Assembly: GCA_910588625.1 (NCBI GenBank)
Contig: CAJUQN010000006.1
Location: 7,690 to 71,689 of the forward strand
Source of the DNA: an uncultured Oscillospiraceae bacterium
Lineage (GTDB): Bacteria; Bacillota; Clostridia; Oscillospirales; Oscillospiraceae
Reading direction: 5' to 3'
Length of the DNA stretch: 64,000 nucleotides
Positions within the stretch are counted from its first letter, which is position 1. Every line of letters begins with the position of its first letter. Of this stretch, positions 1 through 8,443 are shown one piece after another. The translations under genes and the position numbers were made by a program. The notes beneath the pieces were generated by a model, which was not told the DNA's origin, searched no databases, and worked only from the letters and a program-made list of their open reading frames with translations.

Positions 1-2298
1 CAGAAAGGCACCTTGGGGCCGGGGGCCAACGGTCAAAAGTGGAACTTTAAGGAGGAGGTAGACAACGCCTCCCTGCGGGTTCTGCTCACCTACGTCTATG
101 CCCATACCTACGGTGACTTCACCGCTGCGGGCAACGCCGTGGGGCTGGAACACTGGAATAACTACTGGTCCGACATCTGGTTTATGGTTGCCCAGGCGAT
201 GTCGTGGTACTATGAGCACGGCATCATCAAGGATGTGAATTCGGACCGGGAGGGCTTCATCGAGCAGGCTGCTGAGGAGTTTGTGGCTGCTATGAAGCTG
301 TATCATGAGACCTATGGCCAGTCCTCCTTCATCAAGGACTGGAGCAAAATCGGAACCCACAGCATCATCGACAGCGCGGACGGCGGTGCCACCGGCAATT
401 CTGCCTACGACTATATTGCCGCCGGGGTCAATTCGGTGATGGACCACTCGGAGTTTTATCACAGCTACCACTTGTGGACCTATGAGTGGGACAAGTCCCA
501 GCCCTGGATGCTGGCGGGCCAGTCTGGGGTGCCTATGCAGCGGCTTTTGATTGCCGTGCCAGACGATAAGCCCACTGAGGGAACAGTAAGCCTCACCGTG
601 AAAAAGCTGGAGGCGGGCACCAACAAGCCCATTCCCGGCGTCACTTTTAAGGTTGAAAGCGCAGATGGTTCGGGTGATTTTTCTGTTACCAGGGAAACCG
701 GCGCGGACGGCACCTTTACGCTTACCGCCGAGGCGGACGGCCTCTCCGCCGATCAGTACACCATCAACGAGGTGTCCGCGCCGGAGGGCTATGTGGCGCA
801 GACCGCTTCTCAGACCGTGACTGTGCTGCCCAACAGCTCCATCAGCAACACCTTCACCTTCTACAACACCCCGACCACCACCGAGGGGGACGGCACGATC
901 CGCAAGGTAGACGCCGACAACCCCACCGTGGGCATCCCCGGCGCGATCATCCGCATCACCAGCGTCAAGCTGGACGATGGCGGCAGCTTCTTCGGGGAAT
1001 ATGTGACCAAGGACGGCGGGTATATCCTCAAAGAGGACCTGGATTTTTCCGATCTTCCCAAAGGCAGCTATCTCGCCGAGGAGATCACCCCGCCCGAGGG
1101 TTTCATTCTCAGCTCCGATGTGTCCAAAGTGAAGCAGCCCTTCGTGTGGGACGGGGAGCATGACATCTCCCTGATTTTCGAGAACAGCGCGAAGGTCCGT
1201 GTGCAGTTAAAGAAGGTGGACGAGAGCGGCAGCCCCCTGGCTGGCGCTATTTTTGTCATCCTGCGGGATGGACAGGTCATCGGCACCGAGGAAACCAAGG
1301 CGGACGGCACCATCACCGTGTCCAACGTCAGCGAGGGCTACTACGAGTTCCGCGAGGTACACGCGCCCGCTGGTTTTGACTGCGACCGCTCCCCGGTGGG
1401 CGTCCATGTCAACGCCGAGGATCTCCAGGGTGAGCAGACCATCACCGTCACCAAGGCCAACCATCACAAGCGCAGCCTGACCATCACCAAGCGGAACACC
1501 GAGACCGGCGACCCTGTTCCGGGCACCAGCTTCCATATCCGGGGCGTGAACCTGGGCTATGAAAACGATGTGGTGACGGGGGCGGACGGCAAGGCCACCC
1601 TCTCCGATATGCCCTCCGGGTGCTATGAGGTGGAGGAAATCGATGTGCCTGCACCCTATATCCTGGACACCAATAACCGCAAGACCGTCTGGATCGACGC
1701 CACCAAGGACCAGGACGTGGTGGTGGACTTCGTGAACAGCACCCGCCCCGGTCTGCGCCTGCTGAAAATCGACCAGCAGACCGGCGAACCCCTTTCCGGC
1801 GTCCAGTTCCGCATCAGGGAGGTCAACGGCGGCTATAACGAGCTGCATTTTACCGATAAGGACGGCCTGATCGTGCTGGAGGGACTGAATCCGGGCGCTT
1901 ATACCGTGCAGGAAACCAAGCCCAAGAATGGCTGGGTGGCGGACGATACCATCCATACTGTTTACCTGGATGAGAACAAGACCACCACCATTGAATTGAA
2001 CAACCTGCGCAAGCCGGATCTGTTTATTAAAAAGGTGGATTCCGTCACCGGCAGTCCCATTGAGGGCGTAAAGTTCCAGGTCTGGCGCGGTTCTGACGAT
2101 ACCCAGACCGGCGAATACAACGACCTGGGCACCTATTACACCGACGCCGAGGGCCAGATCCACCTGGAGCGGGTGGACACGGGCTGGTACAAAATCCAAG
2201 AGCTGGAACCGGCCCCCGGCTACACCATCAAGCAGCCCGACACCCAGGAAATCTATCTGGCAGCGGGCAAAGATCACACCGTCACCTTTCTTCTGTAG
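1..2298 (+). pseudogene. Cna-B adhesin with thioester domain, 5' part, truncated at 3' end
   Basis: The frame is open from base 1, so the true start lies outside the window. The first ~180 residues resemble a thioester domain: an aromatic-rich segment with VAQAMSWYY fits the conserved TQxA(I/V)W-type motif that supplies the thioester Gln. The partner Cys would lie upstream. Six Cna-B (SpaA-type) repeats follow. Each begins with a Lys-containing strand such as SLTVKK, RVQLKK, SLTITK, GLRLLK or DLFIKK and ends in a E-x-x-A-P-x-G-like strand, the pattern of intramolecular isopeptide domains. The family is normally cell-wall anchored. Here the frame stops after HTVTFLL with no C-terminal domain and no LPXTG, right where the recombinase module of ICE-1 begins. 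I infer an adhesin gene cut by element insertion or rearrangement. Confidence 0.8.
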
Positions 2299-2313
2299 AC
2301 AAAAAAGATACCA

Positions 2314-2346
2314 GCTGGAAACCGTTGCGGCGCAACGGTTTCCAGC
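2314..2346 (-). terminator. Rho-independent terminator of the recombinase operon
   Basis: A perfect 15-bp inverted repeat (GCTGGAAACCGTTGC, loop GGC). On the minus strand it is followed by TATCTTTTTT. It lies about 120 bp beyond the stop of the last recombinase gene and just inside the break in the adhesin gene, so it also marks the extreme end of ICE-1. Confidence 0.8.
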
Positions 2347-2467
2347 ACATCCCACCGAAATCTGAAAAGATCGGAGCCGCAGCGGAAAAGAATCCGGCAA
2401 GGCGGGATAACGCTCCCGCCCTGCCGGACTCCTTTCTCAGCTTCTGCTTGACGACCCACACACTCCA

Positions 2468-4111
2468 TCATGCTCGAACCGCCCTGTCAATTTCGATCTC
2501 CGTATATCTGAACTTGATCCGGATGGTCTCGGCATCCAGGACGGTGACCTTTTCCACATATCTGCGAGTGATGACATCCTCGTACTCGGTGAACGCCGTT
2601 TCCTGCCGGTCCAGCCACTCCGCCAGCTCCCGCCGTCTGGCCTCCTGACCGGCCCGCTGCTCCTCATCCTGCTGGAGCGCCCCGAGCCGACCCAGAATGT
2701 CCTGCTTTTCCTCCGCCAGCGCCTTCAGCTGGGCCGTCAGCTCCGGGTTGTCCATGTCCTCCAGAACCCTGTCCAGCAGTTCCGCCTGCCGGACGGTCAG
2801 CGCGTCCAGTCGGCTGCGCAGGGTCAGCGGGTCAACCTCCTCCGAGCTGCCGCCCTGCTGGACCATGCCGGCGATGTCCAGCACCTCGGCGCCAACGCCC
2901 CGGCCCGCTTGGACAAATTCATTGAGCCCATCCAAAATGGCCTGATGCAGTTTGTCCTCGTCCATGGTGGGCGAGTGGTGGCAGTATCTCGTGCCGAACT
3001 CCAGCCGGGACACACACCGCCAGACGATCCGCTTCTTCCCGTTCCGGGCCCAGGTGCACCGTTTGTAAGGGGAACCGCACTCCCCGCACACCAGCAGCTC
3101 GGTCAGGGCGTATTTGGCGGAATACTTGCCCTGCTCTGTCTTGCCCGTTTTCTGCAGCACCTTCCGCTTGCTGGCCCTCCGGGTCATCTCCTCCCGCACC
3201 TGGTAAAACATGGCCTTGGGCACGATGGCCGGATGGTTGCGCTCCACATAGACCATGGGCCGGTCGCCCTGGTTCTTCTTCACCGTTTTACTGATGCAGT
3301 CGGTGGTGTAGGTCTTTTGCAGGAGCGCGTCGCCAATATAACGCTCGTTGGTCAAAATATTCCGCACCACCTGATAGGTCCAGCCCCGGATGCCGCTGGA
3401 GGTGGGGACGCCGTCCGCCTCCAGCTCCCGCTTGATCTGCGCCAAACTGCACCCGTCCAGGTAGCGGCGGTAAATGCGTTTCACCACCTCCGCCTCCTCC
3501 GGCACGACCTCCGGCTGGCCGTCCGCCCCCCTCCGGTAGCCCAGCAGCTTGGTGTACTGGAAAGGCACCTTCCCCGCCTCCCGGCTCTTTTGGATGCCCC
3601 AGATCACATTTTTGCTGATGGATTCGCTCTCCGCCTGGGCGAAACCGCTGAACAGGGTGAGCAGGAACTCACTGGACTCGGTCAGCGTATTGATGTTTTC
3701 CTTTTCAAAAATTACTCCAATGCCATTGGCCCGGAGCATCCGCACCACCTCCAGGGAGTCCACTGTGTTCCGGGCGAAGCGGGAGAGGGACTTGGTGAGG
3801 ATCAGGTCGATGCGCCCCCGCTTGCAGGCGGCGATCATTTTCTTGAACTCCACCCGCTTCTTCATGCTCGTTCCCGTGATGCCCCTGTCGGCGTAGATGC
3901 CTGCCAGCTCCCAGTCGGGGTTCTCCCCGATTTTCTGGGTATAGTAGGCTTTCTGGGCGGTGTAGCTGGTGAGCTGCTCCTCGCTGTCGGTGGACACCCG
4001 GCAGTAGGCGGCCACCCGCTTGCGACGGCCAGAGGCCCCTCCGGGGGCTGCGGCCTGCTTTGTGGCGGGGATAACATGGACCCGCCGTTCCTGTTGTACC
4101 GTCTGTTCCAT
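2468..4111 (-). CDS. Large serine recombinase (ICE integrase), full length
   Basis: About 547 residues. The order is N-terminal resolvase catalytic domain (YCRVSTDSEEQ with the nucleophile Ser; SLSRFARN; ESESIS), a recombinase domain (LLGYRR, then the ILTNERYIGD helix region), a zinc ribbon (CGECGSPYKRC) and a C-terminal coiled coil. Such proteins integrate and excise ICEs by cutting both strands at att sites. The start at 4111 has a good site (GGAAGGG). An upstream GTG at 4168 overlaps the preceding stop and would add 19 residues. It is the last of three co-directional recombinase genes and is followed by a terminator, as at the end of many clostridial ICEs. Only this one of the three carries all functional domains. 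Confidence 0.93.
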   Translation of the reverse strand: MEQTVQQERRVHVIPATKQAAAPGGASGRRKRVAAYCRVSTDSEEQLTSYTAQKAYYTQKIGENPDWELAGIYADRGITGTSMKKRVEFKKMIAACKRGRIDLILTKSLSRFARNTVDSLEVVRMLRANGIGVIFEKENINTLTESSEFLLTLFSGFAQAESESISKNVIWGIQKSREAGKVPFQYTKLLGYRRGADGQPEVVPEEAEVVKRIYRRYLDGCSLAQIKRELEADGVPTSSGIRGWTYQVVRNILTNERYIGDALLQKTYTTDCISKTVKKNQGDRPMVYVERNHPAIVPKAMFYQVREEMTRRASKRKVLQKTGKTEQGKYSAKYALTELLVCGECGSPYKRCTWARNGKKRIVWRCVSRLEFGTRYCHHSPTMDEDKLHQAILDGLNEFVQAGRGVGAEVLDIAGMVQQGGSSEEVDPLTLRSRLDALTVRQAELLDRVLEDMDNPELTAQLKALAEEKQDILGRLGALQQDEEQRAGQEARRRELAEWLDRQETAFTEYEDVITRRYVEKVTVLDAETIRIKFRYTEIEIDRAVRA

Positions 4112-4164
4112 GGCGTTTCCCTTCCTATTGCGTTTCCTGATATTGGAATACTGTGGCTTCTCCC

Positions 4165-4614
4165 TCACCGGGCATACAGATTCATGGAGATGGACTCGCT
4201 CTCCCTCCGGGCAAGCTCATTGAACAGCGCGATTCGGAGATCGCCTGCTTCGGTGGAAGTGTCAAAGCCCTCTTTTTCGAAGATCACCCTGACGCCGCTG
4301 GCTTTCAGCATCTGGACTACGTCCAGGCAGTCCATCACGTTTCTGGCGAAACGGGAGACCAATCTGACCAGGATGATGTCGATCTTCCCTTGCCCACAGG
4401 CGGTGAGCATCTTATTGAACTCCTTCTGCTTCTTCCTGTCAGTGGTGGCAATGCCCTTGTCGGCGTAGATGCCAGCCAGTTCCCATTCCGGGTGCCGGTC
4501 CACCATCTCGGTGTAGTAGGCTTTCTGGGCGGCGAGACTAGCGGAGTGATCCTCACTGTCGGAGGCGACCCGGCAGTAAACGGCCACCCGCTGCTTTTGT
4601 GCGTTTTGTTCCAT
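4165..4614 (-). CDS. Serine recombinase catalytic-domain-only protein, nucleophile apparently replaced
   Basis: 149 residues covering only the resolvase N-terminal domain: AVYCRVASDSEDH, then AGIYADKG, LVSRFARN, VIFEKE and RRESESIS. The protein then stops, so it has no recombinase domain and no zinc ribbon. Aligned with the downstream paralogue (CRVSTDSEEQ), the catalytic Ser position is Ala (CRVASDSEDH), and the neighbouring Thr is Ser. It starts at ATG 4614 behind GGAAAGGAG. Its stop overlaps a possible GTG start of the next gene. The other active-site residues (Arg of YCRV, RFARN) remain. I infer a regulatory or scaffolding subunit, or a Ser-shifted active site. Confidence 0.85.
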   Translation of the reverse strand: MEQNAQKQRVAVYCRVASDSEDHSASLAAQKAYYTEMVDRHPEWELAGIYADKGIATTDRKKQKEFNKMLTACGQGKIDIILVRLVSRFARNVMDCLDVVQMLKASGVRVIFEKEGFDTSTEAGDLRIALFNELARRESESISMNLYAR

Positions 4615-4645
4615 GATGACTCCTTTCCTGATCGGCTGTGAACGG

Positions 4646-5407
4646 TCACTTAAATGTCACTTTCACCGCGTTGTCCGCGGTGATGGCGATCAATTGGATG
4701 GCCCGGTCGTAGTCCTTTTCCCGGATCAGGCGCAGGATGTCCGCCGTGGTCATCTGCGCCGGAACGCAGGCGTACCGGGCGGAGATCCCCTGCAAAATTA
4801 GGGCCACTACCTCCTCCGGGTTGTCGGGGCGTTCCAGCCCCCGGTTGACGGCGTTGGACAGGCGGATCACATCCTCCGAGGGGGCATAGCCGCCCTCTGA
4901 CGGCGGCACGTACTCCGCCGCCTGCCGCTCCACCTCCGCCAGCAGGGCGGCATCTGGGATGGTGATCCTCGCGCCGCAGCCGTCGCAGAGGAAACGCAGG
5001 GTATCCTTCAACTGCTTCTGGAAGGACCGTCGCAGGGGATGCCCGCAGTGGCCGCACCGAAGCTTTTGGGTCAGCCGCAGCGCCGGGTGGTTCCCCCGTT
5101 TGCGCATCCGTTCCGCCCTCGCTGACTGCGCCTTGCGGAAAGTTTCGCCGTCGATCAGGGCTGGATACCCTTTTTCCCCCATGTACCGGGGGTTTCGAAG
5201 CGTCTGTGTGATCCTCTGGTGCGTCCATAGCGGGTTTTCTACGCTGTAGGCAACGCCATCGGCGTTCAGCATATCCATGATCTGCCGCTGGGACATACCC
5301 TCGAGGTAGAGGAAAAACACCCGCCTCACCCCCTCGGCCTCCTGGGGCTGGATCGTCAATTTCCCGTCCCTCATCTGATACCCGTACTGCTGATATGAAC
5401 TTGACAA
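4646..5407 (-). CDS. Serine recombinase DNA-binding-domain-only protein
   Basis: About 253 residues that begin directly at the recombinase domain (YGYQMRDGKLTIQPQEAEGV, then LRNPRYMGEKGYP), continue through a zinc ribbon (CGHCGHPL...CDGCG) and end in a helical C-terminus. There is no catalytic resolvase domain. The only in-frame start I can place is TTG at 5407, with a weak AAAAGG upstream. It is the first gene of the three-recombinase operon. Together with the next gene it looks like one large serine recombinase split into its two functional parts, although the two are separate reading units in the reverse order (DNA-binding part first). Confidence 0.82.
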   Translation of the reverse strand: MSSSYQQYGYQMRDGKLTIQPQEAEGVRRVFFLYLEGMSQRQIMDMLNADGVAYSVENPLWTHQRITQTLRNPRYMGEKGYPALIDGETFRKAQSARAERMRKRGNHPALRLTQKLRCGHCGHPLRRSFQKQLKDTLRFLCDGCGARITIPDAALLAEVERQAAEYVPPSEGGYAPSEDVIRLSNAVNRGLERPDNPEEVVALILQGISARYACVPAQMTTADILRLIREKDYDRAIQLIAITADNAVKVTFK

Positions 5408-5514
5408 AGTACAGAGCCTTTTGGCTGTACTTTGATTGTAGGGGATGTTGAATGATTTGTATGTAGAGTATTGCGCACATTCGGCAGGTGAATGTGCGCA
5501 ATACTCACATTTTC

Positions 5515-5823
5515 TTAAAGTGATGCTTTGAGCTTTTCCAAATGGCCCATCAATTTCGTTATATCTGCTTTGAGCAATGTCCTCTCCGTCTTTTCCGTCA
5601 GCGTTTCGCCATATATGCCTAAAATAAGATAATCCAGTGATACTCCAAACAAATTAGAAAGCTGGACGAACAAATCAACAGAACAGCCATATTTACCTGC
5701 TTCAATACGACTGTAGAAACTTCTATCAATATTCAAAGTCTCTGCGACCATCCCTTGGGTAAACTTATGCTGAATTCGAAGCTGGCGAATACGTTCACCA
5801 CTTTTTTTCATATCATAACTCAT
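5515..5823 (-). CDS. XRE-family transcriptional regulator
   Basis: About 102 residues with an N-terminal Cro/CI helix-turn-helix: IRQLRIQHKFTQGMVAETL and a recognition helix near DRSFYSRIEAGKYG. A C-terminal helical tail follows. ATG 5823 has GGAG eight bases upstream; a TTG six bases earlier is less likely. It lies just upstream of the recombinase operon on the same strand, so it probably controls excision genes or itself. Base composition is more AT-rich than the neighbouring genes. Confidence 0.88.
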   Translation of the reverse strand: MSYDMKKSGERIRQLRIQHKFTQGMVAETLNIDRSFYSRIEAGKYGCSVDLFVQLSNLFGVSLDYLILGIYGETLTEKTERTLLKADITKLMGHLEKLKASL

Positions 5824-6276
5824 ATGCAAAACTCCAATCTCAGAACTTTGAAGGATCTGAGATCGGAGGTCACGGGCAAACGGGCATTTCGGGCTCTTGG
5901 AGAGCTGTGTTGGCCATACTGCACACGGACACCAACCTCAGATCCCATAGGTGGGACTCTGAGAATGGTGGTCATGGATATTTGGCAATGTACGGCTGCC
6001 AGCCGATGAACACAAAACATGGGCAAAAAGCATTGTGCATTTCAATGCTTCTTGTCCATGTGCAATATAATACACTTGTTAGGGTGTGGTTATCTGCTAC
6101 GTTTTCTTGAAAGTCTCAAATTGTAAATGAACACGCTTCGTCATAGCAAAAACATCCTTTTCCATGTCGCATAATGTCCCCTATAAAGTATATTATAATA
6201 CATATATTAAGTGAGTTCTGTAACTCTTGAAGTACAATTATACATATAGTAGAATACTTTTAAGAGGTGAAATATA
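5824..6276. other. Intergenic control region between two divergent XRE genes, with stem-loops
   Basis: No convincing gene. It holds three dyads: CTCAGA...TCTGAG at 5839-5863; CTCAGA-TCCCA-tagg-TGGGA-TCTGAG type at 5937-5963; and a long imperfect hairpin at about 6018-6060 centred on AAGCATTG/CAATGCTT. The repeated CTCAGA/TCTGAG arms suggest binding sites for one of the flanking regulators. A TATAAT-like box lies near 6193. Confidence 0.4.
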
Positions 6277-6654
6277 GTGAAGAAAAAGAAATTAACTTCA
6301 ACCGGGAAATATGAGTTTTCGGCTTCACTGGCAAGGATCACGACACAGGGAAGGGACAGGGTGAATCTTACGCAGGATAAAGTGGCCAAATTGACATCGG
6401 TCGATAAGAGGACGCTTATGGGGATGGAAAACGGGGACGGAAACCCCACGTTGGAAACATTGTACCCCATAGTCCGGCTCTATTCGGCGGACCCCAGGCC
6501 GATTTTCTACCCGGAGGTAGATTTTCATGATTCTGTCCGTGAAAACCTCCGTTTTTTGCTGGAGACCTGCACCGAAAAGGAGGCAAAAGCCCTGATCCCA
6601 ATTATGAGAGCAATCCTGGATGCGCTGCGGGCGAAAGATGGAGATAACTTGTAG
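6277..6654 (+). CDS. XRE-like helix-turn-helix regulator
   Basis: About 125 residues, GTG start behind AAGAGGTG. A basic N-terminus precedes an HTH-like segment (LTQDKVAKLTSVDKRTLMGM, then ENGDGNPTLETL). The C-terminal half is helical and ends in a leucine-rich segment. It reads divergently from the recombinase-linked XRE gene. The pair framing a dyad-rich spacer suggests a CI/Cro-like switch, which is inference. Confidence 0.8.
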   Translation: MKKKKLTSTGKYEFSASLARITTQGRDRVNLTQDKVAKLTSVDKRTLMGMENGDGNPTLETLYPIVRLYSADPRPIFYPEVDFHDSVRENLRFLLETCTEKEAKALIPIMRAILDALRAKDGDNL

Positions 6655-6689
6655 CCGATACATAAACTGGAAGTCGTTTCGTTAAAAAT

Positions 6690-6720
6690 AGCCTGCTCCC
6701 AAACGGTCTGGGAGCAGGCT
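6690..6720 (-). terminator. Terminator of the KTR gene
   Basis: Perfect 12-bp stem AGCCTGCTCCCA/TGGGAGCAGGCT with a 7-nt loop, followed on the minus strand by ATTTTTAA. It separates two convergent genes and may also slow plus-strand transcription, although it lacks a T-run on that side. Confidence 0.85.
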
Positions 6721-6726
6721 CTGCGT

Positions 6727-6912
6727 CTATGCGTCTGGCTCTTTGCTCAAAACCATCTTCTTTAGGACCACATTGATCCTGGTCTCCTTTTTGCACTTTG
6801 GACAATACAGAGGAAAGTTTATCAGTACCGTATCCTCGTATATCTTGGTCTTTGTCCTGCTGCCGCAAAGCGGACAGGGAAGCCATATCCCGTCTTTTTT
6901 TCTGTCCTCCAT
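6727..6912 (-). CDS. Cysteine-rich KTR-type protein of conjugative elements
   Basis: 61 residues with two CxxC knuckles (PCPLCGS and YCPKCKKETR), giving a small zinc-ribbon protein. The K-E-T-R after the second knuckle is the hallmark of the cysteine-rich KTR family common in Tn916-like and clostridial elements, whose role is unknown. ATG 6912 follows GGGGAGGATATTG. Confidence 0.85.
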   Translation of the reverse strand: MEDRKKDGIWLPCPLCGSRTKTKIYEDTVLINFPLYCPKCKKETRINVVLKKMVLSKEPDA

Positions 6913-6999
6913 CAATATCCTCCCCGTCTGCGGTCACGGCTCTGCGTCCGGCGTCTGGCCCTCAAATGACCGCTTCGATTTTGCTGTGTACATGATTTG

Positions 7000-7293
7000 T
7001 TACTGGATGGAAGCGGACATCTCGTCCACTTGGGCTTCGATCTGCTCCCACTCATCGTCCGTCAGATCCCGGTTGCACAACGTGGTCTTATACTGCAGGT
7101 ATCCTCTCAGGTCGCTCAGTAGTTCTTCCTTCATCACTTCGGGTGTAGGACAGGCCACCGCGCTCTCCAACTCCCGGTCGTTGGAGTTCCATTCCAGGAT
7201 GACGTAGCCCCGGGAAGCCATGATCACCTCGTACCTGGTGTCCTCGGCAAGATAATCTTTGAATGCGGATAAAACGGTTTCAAATGTAAGCAT
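7000..7293 (-). CDS. Small acidic hypothetical protein
   Basis: 97 residues from ATG 7293 (AAGGAG eight bases upstream). It is acidic (LAEDTRYEV, DDEWEQIEAQVDEM) and has one predicted alpha/beta core including VILEWNSNDRELESAV. I do not recognise a named domain; similar small proteins occur near ICE ends. Its position between the recombinase module and the carbohydrate genes puts it at the inner edge of the ICE end module. Downstream sequence to the KTR gene (6913-6999) is non-coding. Confidence 0.7.
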   Translation of the reverse strand: MLTFETVLSAFKDYLAEDTRYEVIMASRGYVILEWNSNDRELESAVACPTPEVMKEELLSDLRGYLQYKTTLCNRDLTDDEWEQIEAQVDEMSASIQ

Positions 7294-7401
7294 TTTCAAC
7301 ACTCCTTAGTCCTGTTTTGAAATAGTTTATCACAGAACCGCGGAGATATCCAACACTTTTCCCGAACAGCAACGCGTGGTGGCTCTATTTGCATTTTTAG
7401 C

Positions 7402-7430
7402 AGGGCGGCCAGCCTGACGGCTGGCCGCCC
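7402..7430. terminator. Strong GC-rich hairpin between ICE end module and sugar island
   Basis: A near-perfect GGGCGGCCAGCC/GGCTGGCCGCCC stem with a 4-nt loop. No T-run follows on either strand, so termination is only likely. It lies in the 245-bp spacer downstream of the SDR gene. Confidence 0.45.
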
Positions 7431-7538
7431 TAATGAAGAGGAGGCAGTGACTGGCTTGCAAACAGCCGCTGCTATATCATCTCCCAGCACACAATGGCTC
7501 AAAGGTACCGGGGATGAAGCAAAGTAAATGGCGCTTAA

Positions 7539-8381
7539 TCACACGCCGGAATAGGCGGCGAAGCCCGCGTCGATGGGCAGCACCACCCCGGTGATGGCGG
7601 AGGCGGCCCTGTCGTCGCACAGGAAGAACACGCCGCCCAGCAACTCCTCGCTGTCCACGAAGCGGCCCATGGGGGTGCCGTTGAGGATCTTGGCGGACCG
7701 GGCCGTCGGGGTGCCGTCGTCGTTGAACAGCAGCTTCCGGTTCTGCTTGGACACCAGGAAGCCCGGGGCGATGGCGTTGCACCGGATGCCGGACTTGGCG
7801 AAGTGGGTGGCCAGCCACTGGGTGAAGTTGGAGATGGCGGCCTTGGCCCCGGAGTAGGCGGGAATCTTGGTCAGCGGGATATAGGCGTTCATGGAGCTGA
7901 TGTTCAGGATACAGCCGGATTTGCGCTCCACCATGTCTTTGGCGAAGGCCTGGGTGGGCAGCAGCGTCCCCTGGAAGTTCAGCTTGAACACGAAGTCCAC
8001 GCCCCCCGCGTCCAGGTCGAAGAAGCCCTTTTTGCCCTCAGACCACTCGTGCTGGTACTCGTTGTCGGTGGTGGCCCGGGGGTTGTTGCCCCCCGCCCCG
8101 TTCACCAGGATGTCGCAGGGGCCCAAATCCTTCAGCACCTGCTGGTGGACGGCCTCCAGGGCCTCCGGCTCCAGCACGTTGGCCTTGTAGCCCTCGCAGG
8201 TCCAGCCCTGGGCCTTGCAGTCCTCCGCCAGCTTCTTCACGGCCTCCTCGTTCAGGTCCAGGGCGGCGACTTTTGCCCCCGCCTGGGCGAAGGCTTTGGC
8301 CATGTCGCCGCACAGCACGCCGCCCGCGCCGGTGACAACCACCACTTTCCCACTGAAATCAACGTTCAAAGGCAGATTCAT
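7539..8381 (-). CDS. SDR-family fructuronate (D-mannonate) oxidoreductase
   Basis: 280 residues of a classical short-chain dehydrogenase: the Rossmann nucleotide motif TGAGGVLCGDMA at residues ~18-29, the NGAGG strand near 92, the catalytic Ser in NISSMNAY and YSGAKAA for the Tyr/Lys pair. The insert around the E-W-S-E-G-K-K-G-F-F-D segment is typical of the SDR type linked to UxuA in Gram-positives, which interconverts D-fructuronate and D-mannonate with NAD(P)H. It lies directly downstream of uxuA on the same strand and has a GAGGAAA site. With the dehydratase it would turn fructuronate into 2-keto-3-deoxygluconate. Confidence 0.87.
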   Translation of the reverse strand: MNLPLNVDFSGKVVVVTGAGGVLCGDMAKAFAQAGAKVAALDLNEEAVKKLAEDCKAQGWTCEGYKANVLEPEALEAVHQQVLKDLGPCDILVNGAGGNNPRATTDNEYQHEWSEGKKGFFDLDAGGVDFVFKLNFQGTLLPTQAFAKDMVERKSGCILNISSMNAYIPLTKIPAYSGAKAAISNFTQWLATHFAKSGIRCNAIAPGFLVSKQNRKLLFNDDGTPTARSAKILNGTPMGRFVDSEELLGGVFFLCDDRAASAITGVVLPIDAGFAAYSGV

Positions 8382-8408
8382 AACGATTTCCTCCTAATAA
8401 ACTTATTT

Positions 8409-8436
8409 CAGCCTCCCCGCTCCGTCGGGTGGGGAG
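8409..8436. terminator. Hairpin between uxuA and the SDR gene
   Basis: GCCTCCCC/GGGGAGGC stem with a 12-nt loop. No T-run follows, so it may be an mRNA-stabilising or attenuating hairpin within the operon rather than an end point. Confidence 0.4.
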
Positions 8437-8443
8437 GCTCGGA

